Assembly (NCBI GenBank): GCA_937925655.1
Contig: CALAMC010000098.1
Location: 1-64,000 of the forward strand
DNA: 64,000 nucleotides
Origin: an uncultured candidate division Zixibacteria bacterium
Lineage (GTDB): Bacteria; Zixibacteria; MSB-5A5; GN15; PGXB01
Direction of reading: 5' to 3'
Made by a program: the position numbers and the translations under genes. The notes beneath the pieces are model-generated. The model was not told where the DNA came from. It searched no databases and saw nothing but the letters and a program-made list of their open reading frames with translations. Below are positions 16,965-24,987 of the stretch, piece after piece (the first letter of the stretch is position 1; every line of letters starts with the position of its first letter).

Positions 16965-18476
16965 TTATTCTTCCCGTTCCGGCTTCATCTGCGGGAAAAA
17001 GATGACGTCGCGTATGGAATGACTTCCGGTCAAAAGCATGACCAGCCGGTCGACGCCGAAGCCGAGCCCGCCGGTCGGCGGCATGCCATACATCAGGGCG
17101 GTGAGATAGTCCTCGTCGATAACGTGCGCTTCCTCGTCTCCCGCTTTGGCCGCTTCGGCTTGCGCTTCGAAGCGCCGCCTCTGGTCGTCGGGGTCGTTCA
17201 ACTCGGAAAAGGCATTGGCGCATTCCAGCCCGGCGATGAACAGCTCGAACCGTTCCACCAGGCGCGGATGGTTGCGATGCACCTTGGCCAGCGGCGAGAT
17301 TTCCTGCGGGAAATCGGTGATGTATGTCGGCTGTATCAGGGTCGGCTCCACAAAATGCTCGAAACAGGCTTCGACCACCTTGCCCCAGTTGATGGCCTTG
17401 TCGACGTCGACGCCGGCCGCCTTGGCCGCTTTTCGGGCCGTGGCGTAATCCATATCGATCAGGTCGAACCCGGCTTTTTCCCTGACGGCATCGACCATCG
17501 ACACCCGGCGAAAGTCCGGTTCGAAATCTATTTCGTGGTCTTCATATCTTATTTTGTATGCACCGTGCAAGTCGAACACGACCTTGCGGAACATGTCCTC
17601 GACCAGCCGCATGATATCGGTATAGTCGGCGTACGCCCAGTACAGCTCGACCATCGAAAACTCCGGATTGTGCAGACGGTCCATGCCCTCGTTACGGAAA
17701 TCCTTGCAGAATTCCCAGACCTTCTCGAACCCTCCCACCAAAAGGCGCTTGAGGTACAATTCGTCGGCGATGCGGAGGTACAAATCCGTGTGCAATGTGT
17801 TGTGGTGCGTCTTGAACGGACGCGCCGTCGCGCCGCCATAGATGGGTTGCAGTATGGGTGTTTCCACTTCGAGAAACCCGCGCGAGTTAAAAAACTCGCG
17901 AATCGACTGGATGATTCGGGACCGCCTTATAAACGTCTCGCGGACTTCCGGATTGACGATTAAATCGACATAGCGGCGACGGTAGCGCATCTCTTTGTCA
18001 ACCAGCCCGGCGTGCTTGTCGGGCAAAGGATGAAGCGACTTGGCCAGAAGCACCAGTTCATTCACATGAACCGATTTTTCACCGGTTTTGGTGACGAACA
18101 ACGTCCCGGCCACACCCAGAAAATCACCCAGGTCGAGCTTGGAAAACATCTGATAGACGTCGGCCCCGACATTGTCCTGCTTGACATAGATCTGAATCTT
18201 GCCGGTCTGGTCATGAATGTCGGCAAACGAGGCTTTGCCCATCTTGCGCTTGAGCATCATCCGTCCGGCCATGCGGACCACCGTCCCGTCGGCGGCGAGT
18301 TTGTCGAACGCGGCCAGGACCTCGTCAACGGCATGAGTCTTGTCGAAACGATAGGGGTAGGGATTTATCCCCGCTTGCCGTAATTCTTCCAGCTTCTGTC
18401 GTCGATTGGCAACAACTTCTTCCAGCGTCTGTTGTTTTTCCTGGACCTGTTGGTCCGAACGTTCATTATCGGTCAT
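16965..18476 (-). CDS. lysS: Lysyl-tRNA synthetase, class II
   Basis: Charges tRNA-Lys. An N-terminal OB anticodon-binding domain (about 65-170, GRMMLKRKMGKASFADIHD) is followed by the class II catalytic core: motif 2 FRNEGMDRLHNPEFSMVE and motif 3 GLGFGVDRLVMLLTG near the C-terminus. The 503 residues are normal. The start overlaps the end of coaD by 11 bases, and lolC follows after 8 bases. Confidence 0.97.
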   Translation of the reverse strand: MTDNERSDQQVQEKQQTLEEVVANRRQKLEELRQAGINPYPYRFDKTHAVDEVLAAFDKLAADGTVVRMAGRMMLKRKMGKASFADIHDQTGKIQIYVKQDNVGADVYQMFSKLDLGDFLGVAGTLFVTKTGEKSVHVNELVLLAKSLHPLPDKHAGLVDKEMRYRRRYVDLIVNPEVRETFIRRSRIIQSIREFFNSRGFLEVETPILQPIYGGATARPFKTHHNTLHTDLYLRIADELYLKRLLVGGFEKVWEFCKDFRNEGMDRLHNPEFSMVELYWAYADYTDIMRLVEDMFRKVVFDLHGAYKIRYEDHEIDFEPDFRRVSMVDAVREKAGFDLIDMDYATARKAAKAAGVDVDKAINWGKVVEACFEHFVEPTLIQPTYITDFPQEISPLAKVHRNHPRLVERFELFIAGLECANAFSELNDPDDQRRRFEAQAEAAKAGDEEAHVIDEDYLTALMYGMPPTGGLGFGVDRLVMLLTGSHSIRDVIFFPQMKPEREE

Positions 18477-18996
18477 AGCCTATTTTCTTTTTCCTTAAGT
18501 TCATTTTTTTGGCCAAAGCCTGGGCCACCCCATCCGGAACCAGCCCGCTTACATTACCGCCATTGCTGGCCACGTCTTTCACAATCGTGGACGACAGATA
18601 GACCCATGACAGTGACGGCATCAAAAAGACGGTTTCTATTTCCTGGGCCAATTTGCGGTTCATTAGGGCCATCTGGAATTCATACTCGAAATCGGAAACC
18701 GCTCGCAGCCCGCGAATGATCACTTTTATTCCCATTTTGACGGCCAAATCGGCCAGGAGTCCGTCGAATTGTATGACCTCCACCCGATCGATGTCCCGCA
18801 ACGACTCTTTGACCAATCGGAAACGTTCCATTTTCGTGAACATTGGATTTTTGCCGGCATTATCTGCGACCGCCACGACCAGCTTGTCAAATAAATGTAC
18901 CGCCCGATTGACCAGCGACAAATGGCCGTTGGTGATCGGGTCGAATGTGCCCGGATACAGGGCGATATTATCGATTTTATTTTTCCTTGCGGACAT
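18466..18996 (-). CDS. coaD: Phosphopantetheine adenylyltransferase
   Basis: Penultimate step of coenzyme A synthesis: 4'-phosphopantetheine plus ATP gives dephospho-CoA. The nucleotidyl-transferase motif YPGTFDPITNGHLSLV is near the N-terminus and LSSTIVKDVASNGG near the C-terminus. I chose the ATG at 18996, preceded by GAGG, giving 176 residues; an upstream in-frame extension is not needed. It overlaps rsmD by 20 bases; the rsmD-coaD pairing is common in bacteria. Confidence 0.95.
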   Translation of the reverse strand: MSARKNKIDNIALYPGTFDPITNGHLSLVNRAVHLFDKLVVAVADNAGKNPMFTKMERFRLVKESLRDIDRVEVIQFDGLLADLAVKMGIKVIIRGLRAVSDFEYEFQMALMNRKLAQEIETVFLMPSLSWVYLSSTIVKDVASNGGNVSGLVPDGVAQALAKKMNLRKKKIGYDR

Positions 18997-19522
18997 AAAT
19001 AGTAACCTCGGTCTGGCCGTACTTTTTGTGCCGGGTGGGCCGCCATGTTTCATTTTCCACTTCCCGGCCTGCGCGGTGTTCAATAATAAGAAAACCGTTT
19101 GGCTCAAGCAAGTTATATTCGGCGACCTGCGCCACTATCTCCAAGGGGCCCAAAAGCTCATAAGGCGGGTCGGCGAAAATAATATCGAATTTTTCATCGG
19201 CCGCAGAAAGCATTTTCAGGGCGTTTTTATAGTCATTCTCATAAACCCTGCCCTCAATACCCAGCGCGGCCAGGTTCTCGCGTATGATGCCGGCCGGCGC
19301 ATGGGCTCCTTCGACAAAAGTCGCCGCCTTCGCCCCGCGCGACAAAGCCTCTATTCCCAGCGCCCCGCTCCCGGCAAAAAGATCCAGCACGCGCGCCCCT
19401 TCGATATCATGCATTATCATGTTGAAAATGGCCTGACGAACCTTGTCCGGCGTGGGGCGGGTTTTCAAACCCGGGACGGTTTTTATTATCCGACCGCCGT
19501 ATATGCCTCCGGTGATGCGCAT
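18977..19522 (-). CDS. rsmD: 16S rRNA (guanine(966)-N2)-methyltransferase RsmD
   Basis: SAM-dependent methylation of G966 in 16S rRNA. The start MRITGGIYGGRII, motif I LDLFAGSGALGIEALSRGA and catalytic motif IIFADPPYEL are all family-typical. The 181 residues are the normal length. It is located between the PilM-like gene (4 bases) and coaD (overlap). Confidence 0.95.
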   Translation of the reverse strand: MRITGGIYGGRIIKTVPGLKTRPTPDKVRQAIFNMIMHDIEGARVLDLFAGSGALGIEALSRGAKAATFVEGAHAPAGIIRENLAALGIEGRVYENDYKNALKMLSAADEKFDIIFADPPYELLGPLEIVAQVAEYNLLEPNGFLIIEHRAGREVENETWRPTRHKKYGQTEVTIYVRKEK

Positions 19523-19526
19523 GCGG

Positions 19527-20378
19527 TCAACCGATCGTCAAACCAATCGCAATCATGGCTTCAGGGGCTTTCGTGCATAAATCATCTTTAAAAGCGGTTT
19601 TGATCGGCCGGGGACGACCGGCCGACACATGCAACGATTTTTCCAACCGTGACAGAACCGCATCATCAGCCCGGGGGCCTGAAACGATCAGCCGTGAGAG
19701 CGGGTCGGACAACCCGGATTTGGCCAGTCCGGCCAGTTGAAACTGCACCATTGCGGCCAAATCGAGCAAATCGGCGGCCGGTCCGCCGTTTTGATTATCA
19801 CCATTGCCGGCCCCAAACCGAAGCGCCCCGGGTAAAACCGGGGTTTTCTCGTGAATAAAACAATAAGCGCCGTAGGTCTCACTTATATCCAGCAAACAAA
19901 CCAGCCTTCCCCCTTCGGCCTGACATAGATTCAAATAGGCCTGGGCCAGCGCCAGAGAACGCAGTTTGAAGCCGGTGGGGTGTTCGTTATTTTTTCTAAT
20001 GCGGGCGATTATATCATCGACCCGGCTTTTATTATACCCGATAGCCAATTTTGTCTTGACGGGCCCGACATCATGAATGTCGATGAAGTACTTATCGGGG
20101 TCGTCCAGAAGCGATGATGAAAATTCAAAGCGGGCGACGGCGGTTTCGTCAAGACCGTGTTCATACGGTTGAGCGATTCTTTTGATCAGGGTGTTGTTTT
20201 CGCCGACCGAAAAATACAGGTCGCCGTCATAGGGTGTCAGTTTTTCAGCCAGGCTGTTTTCGTCGACGTCTTCAATAAAATCGATCACATTCAATCCGGC
20301 TTCGAGTGACCGTGATGCCAGAGTCATCCGGGGGCCGTTTATATCCAACCCGAAACGGCGGCGTTTAAGCTCTACCAC
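19527..20378 (-). CDS. PilM-like (actin-fold) protein, function uncertain
   Basis: I do not recognise the family with certainty. The start LKRRRFGLDINGPRMTLASR and the mid-protein phrase CLLDISETYGAYCFIHEK look like the two phosphate-binding strands of the actin/PilM fold, and LIVSGPRADDAVLSRLEK like its C-terminal glycine-containing loop. PilM proteins anchor type IV pilus or secretion machinery at the inner membrane. The next gene upstream encodes a ComEA-like protein, which is consistent with a DNA-uptake or pilus role. Translation starts at GTG after GGAG and overlaps the comEA stop by 7 bases. Confidence 0.45.
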   Translation of the reverse strand: MVELKRRRFGLDINGPRMTLASRSLEAGLNVIDFIEDVDENSLAEKLTPYDGDLYFSVGENNTLIKRIAQPYEHGLDETAVARFEFSSSLLDDPDKYFIDIHDVGPVKTKLAIGYNKSRVDDIIARIRKNNEHPTGFKLRSLALAQAYLNLCQAEGGRLVCLLDISETYGAYCFIHEKTPVLPGALRFGAGNGDNQNGGPAADLLDLAAMVQFQLAGLAKSGLSDPLSRLIVSGPRADDAVLSRLEKSLHVSAGRPRPIKTAFKDDLCTKAPEAMIAIGLTIG

Positions 20379-20746
20379 GGACGAATCTCCAGATAGGGTT
20401 TGATTTTCTCAAAAGTTATCCGGCCGATACCCTCGACTTTCATGACATCTTCGAGTTTGGCGAAAGGTCCGGCACTGTCGCGGAAGGCGATGATTCTTCC
20501 GGCCAGAACCGGCCCGATGCCGGGCACCAGTTCCAGCGAATCCGGCGGCGAAAAATTGAGATCAACCCGGAAGACGGAGGTATAGGTTTTATCCCCGTCG
20601 CCCAGTTCCACCACCAGCTTGAACGGTTGCGGCCCGGTTTCGGAAAACGACCGGACCAGTCGATAGACCGAAACCAGTGCCAGAACCAGACACAGGACAA
20701 TCAAAACCTTCATTTGCGCGGACGAAAACTCAAACCACTTATTCAT
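20372..20746 (-). CDS. ComEA-like helix-hairpin-helix DNA-binding protein
   Basis: One N-terminal transmembrane helix (about 10-30) precedes a short linker and a paired helix-hairpin-helix (about 68-122): LELVPGIGPVLAGRIIAFRD and VEGIGRITFEKIKPYL. This is the plan of ComEA, the DNA receptor of natural transformation; related HhH proteins also occur elsewhere. I use the ATG at 20746 (124 residues) rather than a TTG 30 bases further upstream. The PilM-like gene overlaps its end. Confidence 0.75.
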   Translation of the reverse strand: MNKWFEFSSAQMKVLIVLCLVLALVSVYRLVRSFSETGPQPFKLVVELGDGDKTYTSVFRVDLNFSPPDSLELVPGIGPVLAGRIIAFRDSAGPFAKLEDVMKVEGIGRITFEKIKPYLEIRPW

Positions 20747-20823
20747 TTTCGAAAACTCAATTTCACGACACGACAAATGTCCAATATAGGCGGGGATAAA
20801 TAAAAAGCAATAAGATATGGCGG

Positions 20824-22344
20824 TTATTGAATATTCCCGGTCGTTTTATAAATCCAGGCCTCATTGGTATGATTATGTTTCGGATTCATAAAATGCAAAA
20901 GACGGTCAACCGTCGACGGGGTCGAATGAAACACTGGTTCCAGCGGCCCGAGAAAAATCTCCAGAGTCCGGCGGTGATCCTCGGCGAAATTGTCGGAATA
21001 AACTATAACATAATTGATATCGCGCATCAATGTGACCAGCCCCCGGAAATCGGTCACGATATCCCGGTTGTCGAGAATTTTAATCGGCGGGGTGATAAGC
21101 CCCGCGTATGACACCGGCAAAAGGCGCAGGCGTTCGGTGCGGTCCACCAGCACGGCCCGGACATCATCGCGGTTACTTAAATACACGAACGGCTCGACCA
21201 TCCCCTTGTGGGCATAATTGAGCGTAAAAATCGGCAGCAGGATTATATTCAAAACGACCGCGATCCAGGCAGAAACTTTAAAGAGCCGGAACTTCCAGCT
21301 ATCGAACGCGACCGTTTTCAGCCATGCCCACAGGCCGATAGTGCCCATCACGGTCAGCAGTGAAAAGACCGAAGCCATATACCGTTCTTCCTTATGCGTT
21401 ATCAGGCTGTGCGAAATCACAAACGCGGCCACCGCCGCCAGAAGGATAATATGTTCGCGAATCAATTCTCGCCGGAAAAAAGTTAAAATGAAATACAGTG
21501 AAAAGGGCGGGATGAATATCCCGAAAATAAGCGGAATATAAATCCAGAACGGCTGGGGCAGCGGCCCGCCGGTCTGTTGAAGCTCCAGCGCGCTGTGAAT
21601 CAGGTTGGTGGTGCTGACCGCAAATTGCCCGTAAAAATATAAATCAAGCGCCCCACTTAACAAAATCATGATCGCCACCCCGATGCAAAAAGCAATCATC
21701 GGGCGAATATTTTTCGCGGCATACCAGATCGCGGGGGCCATGAAAACAAGACAAATGCCGGTGTTGAAACGAATCATCCACGCCACTCCGCCCAGTATCC
21801 CGGACAAAACCAGCCACTTGTCATTTTTATCTTTGACCCCGACATAGGCCAGAAACACCGAGGGCACCAGCATCACTTCGGCCACCTTTTCGATTAAAGT
21901 CCGCACCGAAAGATACGGCATTAAAAAATGCGCCCCGAGTATCAGCCCGGCCAGAAGAACGTACTTTTTATCTCTGGTCGCACGTGACACATAAAGCATC
22001 CCAAACAACACCGGGATAAGCGAAATCAATGCGTGCCGCAGGCGGATACCGTACATGGCGCAATCGAGACTTTCGCAACCGAGCCACATCATGATTTTCA
22101 TGTTGAGATACAGCCCGACATTGTAAAGCGGCGAGCGGTTGATTTTGGTCGGGGCCAAATCGTTCCAGCGCAGATGGCCGCCTTCATCGAGCAGTCCCTT
22201 TTGCACCCCCTGCCAGGCGACCTGCACCGTTTCGAAATGGTCATCGGAGGCCATATACCCTTTTGAGAACACGACCGAAAACAGCCGCAAAACCAGTGCG
22301 ACAATCAAACAGAAAATTATGGGATGTTTTTTGATAAATTCCAT
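20824..22344 (-). CDS. GT-C fold membrane glycosyltransferase (GT22/Alg9-like)
   Basis: The 506 residues contain about ten hydrophobic segments. An acidic pair in the first periplasmic loop (MASDDHFETVQ, about 31-41) and the late motif LITHKEERYMASVF match the DDxxE-like loop and the HKEeRF signature of GT22 mannosyltransferases (Alg9/PIG-B type). It would transfer a sugar from a polyprenyl-phosphate donor at the outer face of the inner membrane; donor and acceptor are unknown. It lies 5 bases downstream of the EamA gene. Confidence 0.75.
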   Translation of the reverse strand: MEFIKKHPIIFCLIVALVLRLFSVVFSKGYMASDDHFETVQVAWQGVQKGLLDEGGHLRWNDLAPTKINRSPLYNVGLYLNMKIMMWLGCESLDCAMYGIRLRHALISLIPVLFGMLYVSRATRDKKYVLLAGLILGAHFLMPYLSVRTLIEKVAEVMLVPSVFLAYVGVKDKNDKWLVLSGILGGVAWMIRFNTGICLVFMAPAIWYAAKNIRPMIAFCIGVAIMILLSGALDLYFYGQFAVSTTNLIHSALELQQTGGPLPQPFWIYIPLIFGIFIPPFSLYFILTFFRRELIREHIILLAAVAAFVISHSLITHKEERYMASVFSLLTVMGTIGLWAWLKTVAFDSWKFRLFKVSAWIAVVLNIILLPIFTLNYAHKGMVEPFVYLSNRDDVRAVLVDRTERLRLLPVSYAGLITPPIKILDNRDIVTDFRGLVTLMRDINYVIVYSDNFAEDHRRTLEIFLGPLEPVFHSTPSTVDRLLHFMNPKHNHTNEAWIYKTTGNIQ

Positions 22345-22349
22345 CGGCT

Positions 22350-23207
22350 TTACTTTTTCATGACAACCATAACCACGCCCGCCAGCACCAGCGCCGAACC
22401 GACTGCGGTCAGCCAGTTGATGGCCTCGGCACCGACCATGACGCCCAAAATAATGGCAATAACCGGCGTGATAAAAGATATCATCGAGACAATAATAGCG
22501 CGCATTTTTTTCAAAATCCAGTAATATCCCGAAAAAGCCACGACGGTGCCGAATACCGTCAGGTATGACAGCGACAGGACCGATTTGGCCGTGATTTTAA
22601 ACGATGATAACGGTTCGGTTAAGACTGCCGCCGCGAGCATGAAAATCGTGCCCAGAATCACTTGAAGCGCCGCGATGACGCGAAAGTCGTAATCATGGAG
22701 CCGGGCGCGCACGTGGACCGTGCTGTAGGCCGACGACGCCGAGCCGACCACCGCCGCCAACGAGCCGCCGAAAACGAGGTCGGAAACCTGCAGCGAGTCA
22801 AAAAATATAACTACTATCCCGCCGAAGCCGATAATTAGCCCGGCCCAGGCCAAAAAGCCCAATTTTTCATCCTTGAGCAGGGGTATCGCAAACAGGGCGA
22901 TAAAAAACGGAAATGAGGCAAAGAGCACCGCTACCAGCGCCGAACCGATATGCATTTCCGCCCAGTAAACCAGAAGATACGGCAGGGTGTACATGAAAAT
23001 CCCCGGCCAGGCGACTTTCCAGAGCTCGGCGGTCCGGCGGGGATATTGGCTCTTGGCGAAATAATTGATGACCCATAGGATTATACCGGCGGCGCAAAAG
23101 CGCAGGCTCGCCGCCCAGAATGGCGGGGCGTCTTCCAGCCCGATTTTAATCGCCAGCCAGGTCGATCCCCAGATCAGGCAGAGGATGATGAAGACAAGGG
23201 CAGTCAT
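22350..23207 (-). CDS. DMT-superfamily (EamA) transporter
   Basis: About 285 residues with ten hydrophobic helices in two EamA repeats. LIWGSTWLAIKIGLEDAPPFW at the N-terminus and SGYYWILKKMRAIIVSMISFITPVIA in the second half are typical of the YdcZ/RhaT-like DMT carriers. Substrate unknown. I start at the ATG at 23207; an in-frame TTG lies 18 bases upstream and neither has a good ribosome-binding site. Confidence 0.85.
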   Translation of the reverse strand: MTALVFIILCLIWGSTWLAIKIGLEDAPPFWAASLRFCAAGIILWVINYFAKSQYPRRTAELWKVAWPGIFMYTLPYLLVYWAEMHIGSALVAVLFASFPFFIALFAIPLLKDEKLGFLAWAGLIIGFGGIVVIFFDSLQVSDLVFGGSLAAVVGSASSAYSTVHVRARLHDYDFRVIAALQVILGTIFMLAAAVLTEPLSSFKITAKSVLSLSYLTVFGTVVAFSGYYWILKKMRAIIVSMISFITPVIAIILGVMVGAEAINWLTAVGSALVLAGVVMVVMKK

Positions 23208-23328
23208 GGGGGGGAATAAAGCCAAAACGAGTATGAAATCAATACAATTCAGCCATTTATCTGCATTGCAAAGACTTTAAAATTCCATGGGGCGGTAACC
23301 TGAAATTTGGCCGCCTCGGAATCAAGAT

Positions 23329-23886
23329 TCAACTCGATTTGATATTTTGCATGAAATTAGAATCAATTACTACCCTCTCATCAGCGCATTGCCAAAGATC
23401 ATTAGCATTCCCCATTTTGGCAGAATGGTATAATTTAATTACAACGCCTTCATCTTGTGCGACCTTAAAGGCTGGTAAGAAGTCAGTATCTGCAGTTAAC
23501 AAGGAAGCGTGTGTAATAAGATGTTTGGTGGAAAGCAATACCAGATCGGTTGCAAGGTAAACATCAACTCCCTTTTGCTCGAAAATGGGATTACCGCTAC
23601 TATCCAATCCTCTGTACTTTAATTTCCCTAACCTGACGTTAAAATGATTGAGCCCCTCTAAGGCATGATAAAATCGTTGCTTATTGGCGAATCGGCTTTT
23701 TTCATCAGCGGTTGCCGGATTGCTTTGATATGGAAGACAATTATAGTAATATGTCCGCAGATGCGGAAAGCCAAAAGCCATCTTATCGGAGAGTTTGGAA
23801 AAATCGATGGTTATTCCCGGGAATTCATCTTTACCGATTCTTTCTAAATAACCACCATCGATAAAAACTGCTACTCTTTCAGACAT
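23329..23886 (-). CDS. NYN-domain (LabA/DUF88-like) putative RNase
   Basis: The PIN-like NYN fold starts with AVFIDGGYLERIG (residues 5-17). Acidic residues expected in the active site recur in GVDVYLATDLVLLS and TADTDFLPAFKVAQDEG. Members cut RNA. The 185-residue length fits a single domain. The ATG at 23886 has an excellent GAGGGGG upstream. The gene and the following 400 bases are more AT-rich than their surroundings, a hint of transfer. Bases 23887-24222 contain no gene I can recognise. Confidence 0.82.
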   Translation of the reverse strand: MSERVAVFIDGGYLERIGKDEFPGITIDFSKLSDKMAFGFPHLRTYYYNCLPYQSNPATADEKSRFANKQRFYHALEGLNHFNVRLGKLKYRGLDSSGNPIFEQKGVDVYLATDLVLLSTKHLITHASLLTADTDFLPAFKVAQDEGVVIKLYHSAKMGNANDLWQCADERVVIDSNFMQNIKSS

Positions 23887-24222
23887 AATATCCCCCTCAA
23901 AAAAAAGCCAAGTCACCCGAAGGCAACTTGACTGAGTATTTTACACACCGTCGCCATAAGGAAACGGTGAGGCTTATTGTTGTATTCCAAATATCGGCAA
24001 AAATCGTTAATTGTCAAGCCCATTATTTCAACACATTATATGTAATAGAGTTTCGACAATTAACAATAAAGTAATACTTATTTTGAAAGCAATCACTTTT
24101 TCATGCCATTTTCCGGATATGATCAATAATCCGTTAATCGCGGGCAAGGCATTAGTTCATGATGCCTTAGGCATACCTAAACAAAAATAGGCCATTATGC
24201 ATCAATTTCTCATAAATAATCC

Positions 24223-24250
24223 TTTACAATCCGCTAAAATATCGTATAAT
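24223..24250 (+). promoter_or_regulatory. Sigma70-type promoter of the HTH/DUF2087 gene
   Basis: TTTACA (24223-24228), a 16-base spacer, and a perfect TATAAT (24245-24250) sit 36 bases before the ATG, which itself follows GAGGA. Confidence 0.65.
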
Positions 24251-24285
24251 ATGGACGAATACTTTATAATGACGAGGAATATGAT

Positions 24286-24810
24286 ATGCACAACGAAAAA
24301 ATCGACATCGAGGCCATAAAAGTCCCGAAACCCAAAGATGGGCAAAGCTACCCTGTCTTCTTCACTACCGCCGAGATCGCCGAGATGCTTAAAATGAACC
24401 CGCAGGTTATCGCCCGCAAAATCCAACGCGGCGAAATTTCCGCCTATAAAATCGGCAAAGACTGGCGGGTGGCCGAAGCCGATTTCTGGGCCTGGCTGAA
24501 AAAACATTCCAACCGGAAGCTATCGGACAAGGAAAAAACGCTGACCAATTTCATACGCGACGGCCGCGTTATCGAAATCCCCGTCCAGCGCAAAAAGCGG
24601 CGCTTTATATTGGAATACATTCTGGAGCATTTCGAGTCCAACCGGGTCTATCAGGAAAAAGAGGTCAACGATATAATCCGGCGCTTCCACGAGGATTTCT
24701 GCTTTATCCGGCGGGAATTTATCATGAACAAAATGATGACCCGTGCCGAGGGCAAATACCGCCGCAACGACAGTTATGTCTTTTCCGACCGGCCGCTGAA
24801 GTTAAAGTAA
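24286..24810 (+). CDS. Excisionase-like HTH protein with DUF2087 domain
   Basis: Residues about 22-68 form a MerR/excisionase-type winged helix (FFTTAEIAEMLKMNPQVIARKIQRG, then IGKDWRVAEADFWAWLKKH). Residues about 80-165 match DUF2087 (RFILEYILEHFESNRVYQEKEVNDIIRRFHEDFCFIRREFI), a domain often fused to DNA-binding regions. It is likely a transcription regulator; target unknown. It has its own promoter and a terminator about 95 bases past its stop. The direction is opposite to both neighbours. Confidence 0.8.
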   Translation: MHNEKIDIEAIKVPKPKDGQSYPVFFTTAEIAEMLKMNPQVIARKIQRGEISAYKIGKDWRVAEADFWAWLKKHSNRKLSDKEKTLTNFIRDGRVIEIPVQRKKRRFILEYILEHFESNRVYQEKEVNDIIRRFHEDFCFIRREFIMNKMMTRAEGKYRRNDSYVFSDRPLKLK

Positions 24811-24903
24811 GTACTTCCCCACCGCAAGCGGCGGGGCACCGTAATACCGGACATAGAACCAAGAATAGTAGGTCCCGTTCAGACATGAGCGACAGCGAAC
24901 GAG

Positions 24904-24943
24904 AAACCCGACAATAAGAAAAAAGTGTCGGGGTTTTCTTCCC
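24904..24943. terminator. Terminator between convergent genes
   Basis: AAACCCGACA (24904-24913) pairs with TGTCGGG-g-TTT (24926-24936) around a 12-base A-rich loop and runs into TTTTCTT. It can serve the plus-strand regulator gene and, read backwards, the minus-strand DUF2723 gene. A separate GC hairpin (CCCCaCCGC/GCGGGG) without T-tract lies at about 24819-24838. Confidence 0.6.
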
Positions 24944-24987
24944 TATAAATCGGGAATCAGACCCCGGCCTGCGTTATTTGTCACACC

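Noticed and set aside
16957..17223. N-terminal extension of the LolC reading frame
   Set aside because: It lies wholly in the lysS coding region with a poor amino-acid pattern; the family start MYYERFIAGRYL is at 16956.
24868..24913. Third REP-like palindrome (GTAGGTCC... on the plus strand)
   Set aside because: The terminal GGACCTAC is present on the minus strand, but no matching outer arm is found at the right distance; too degenerate to call.
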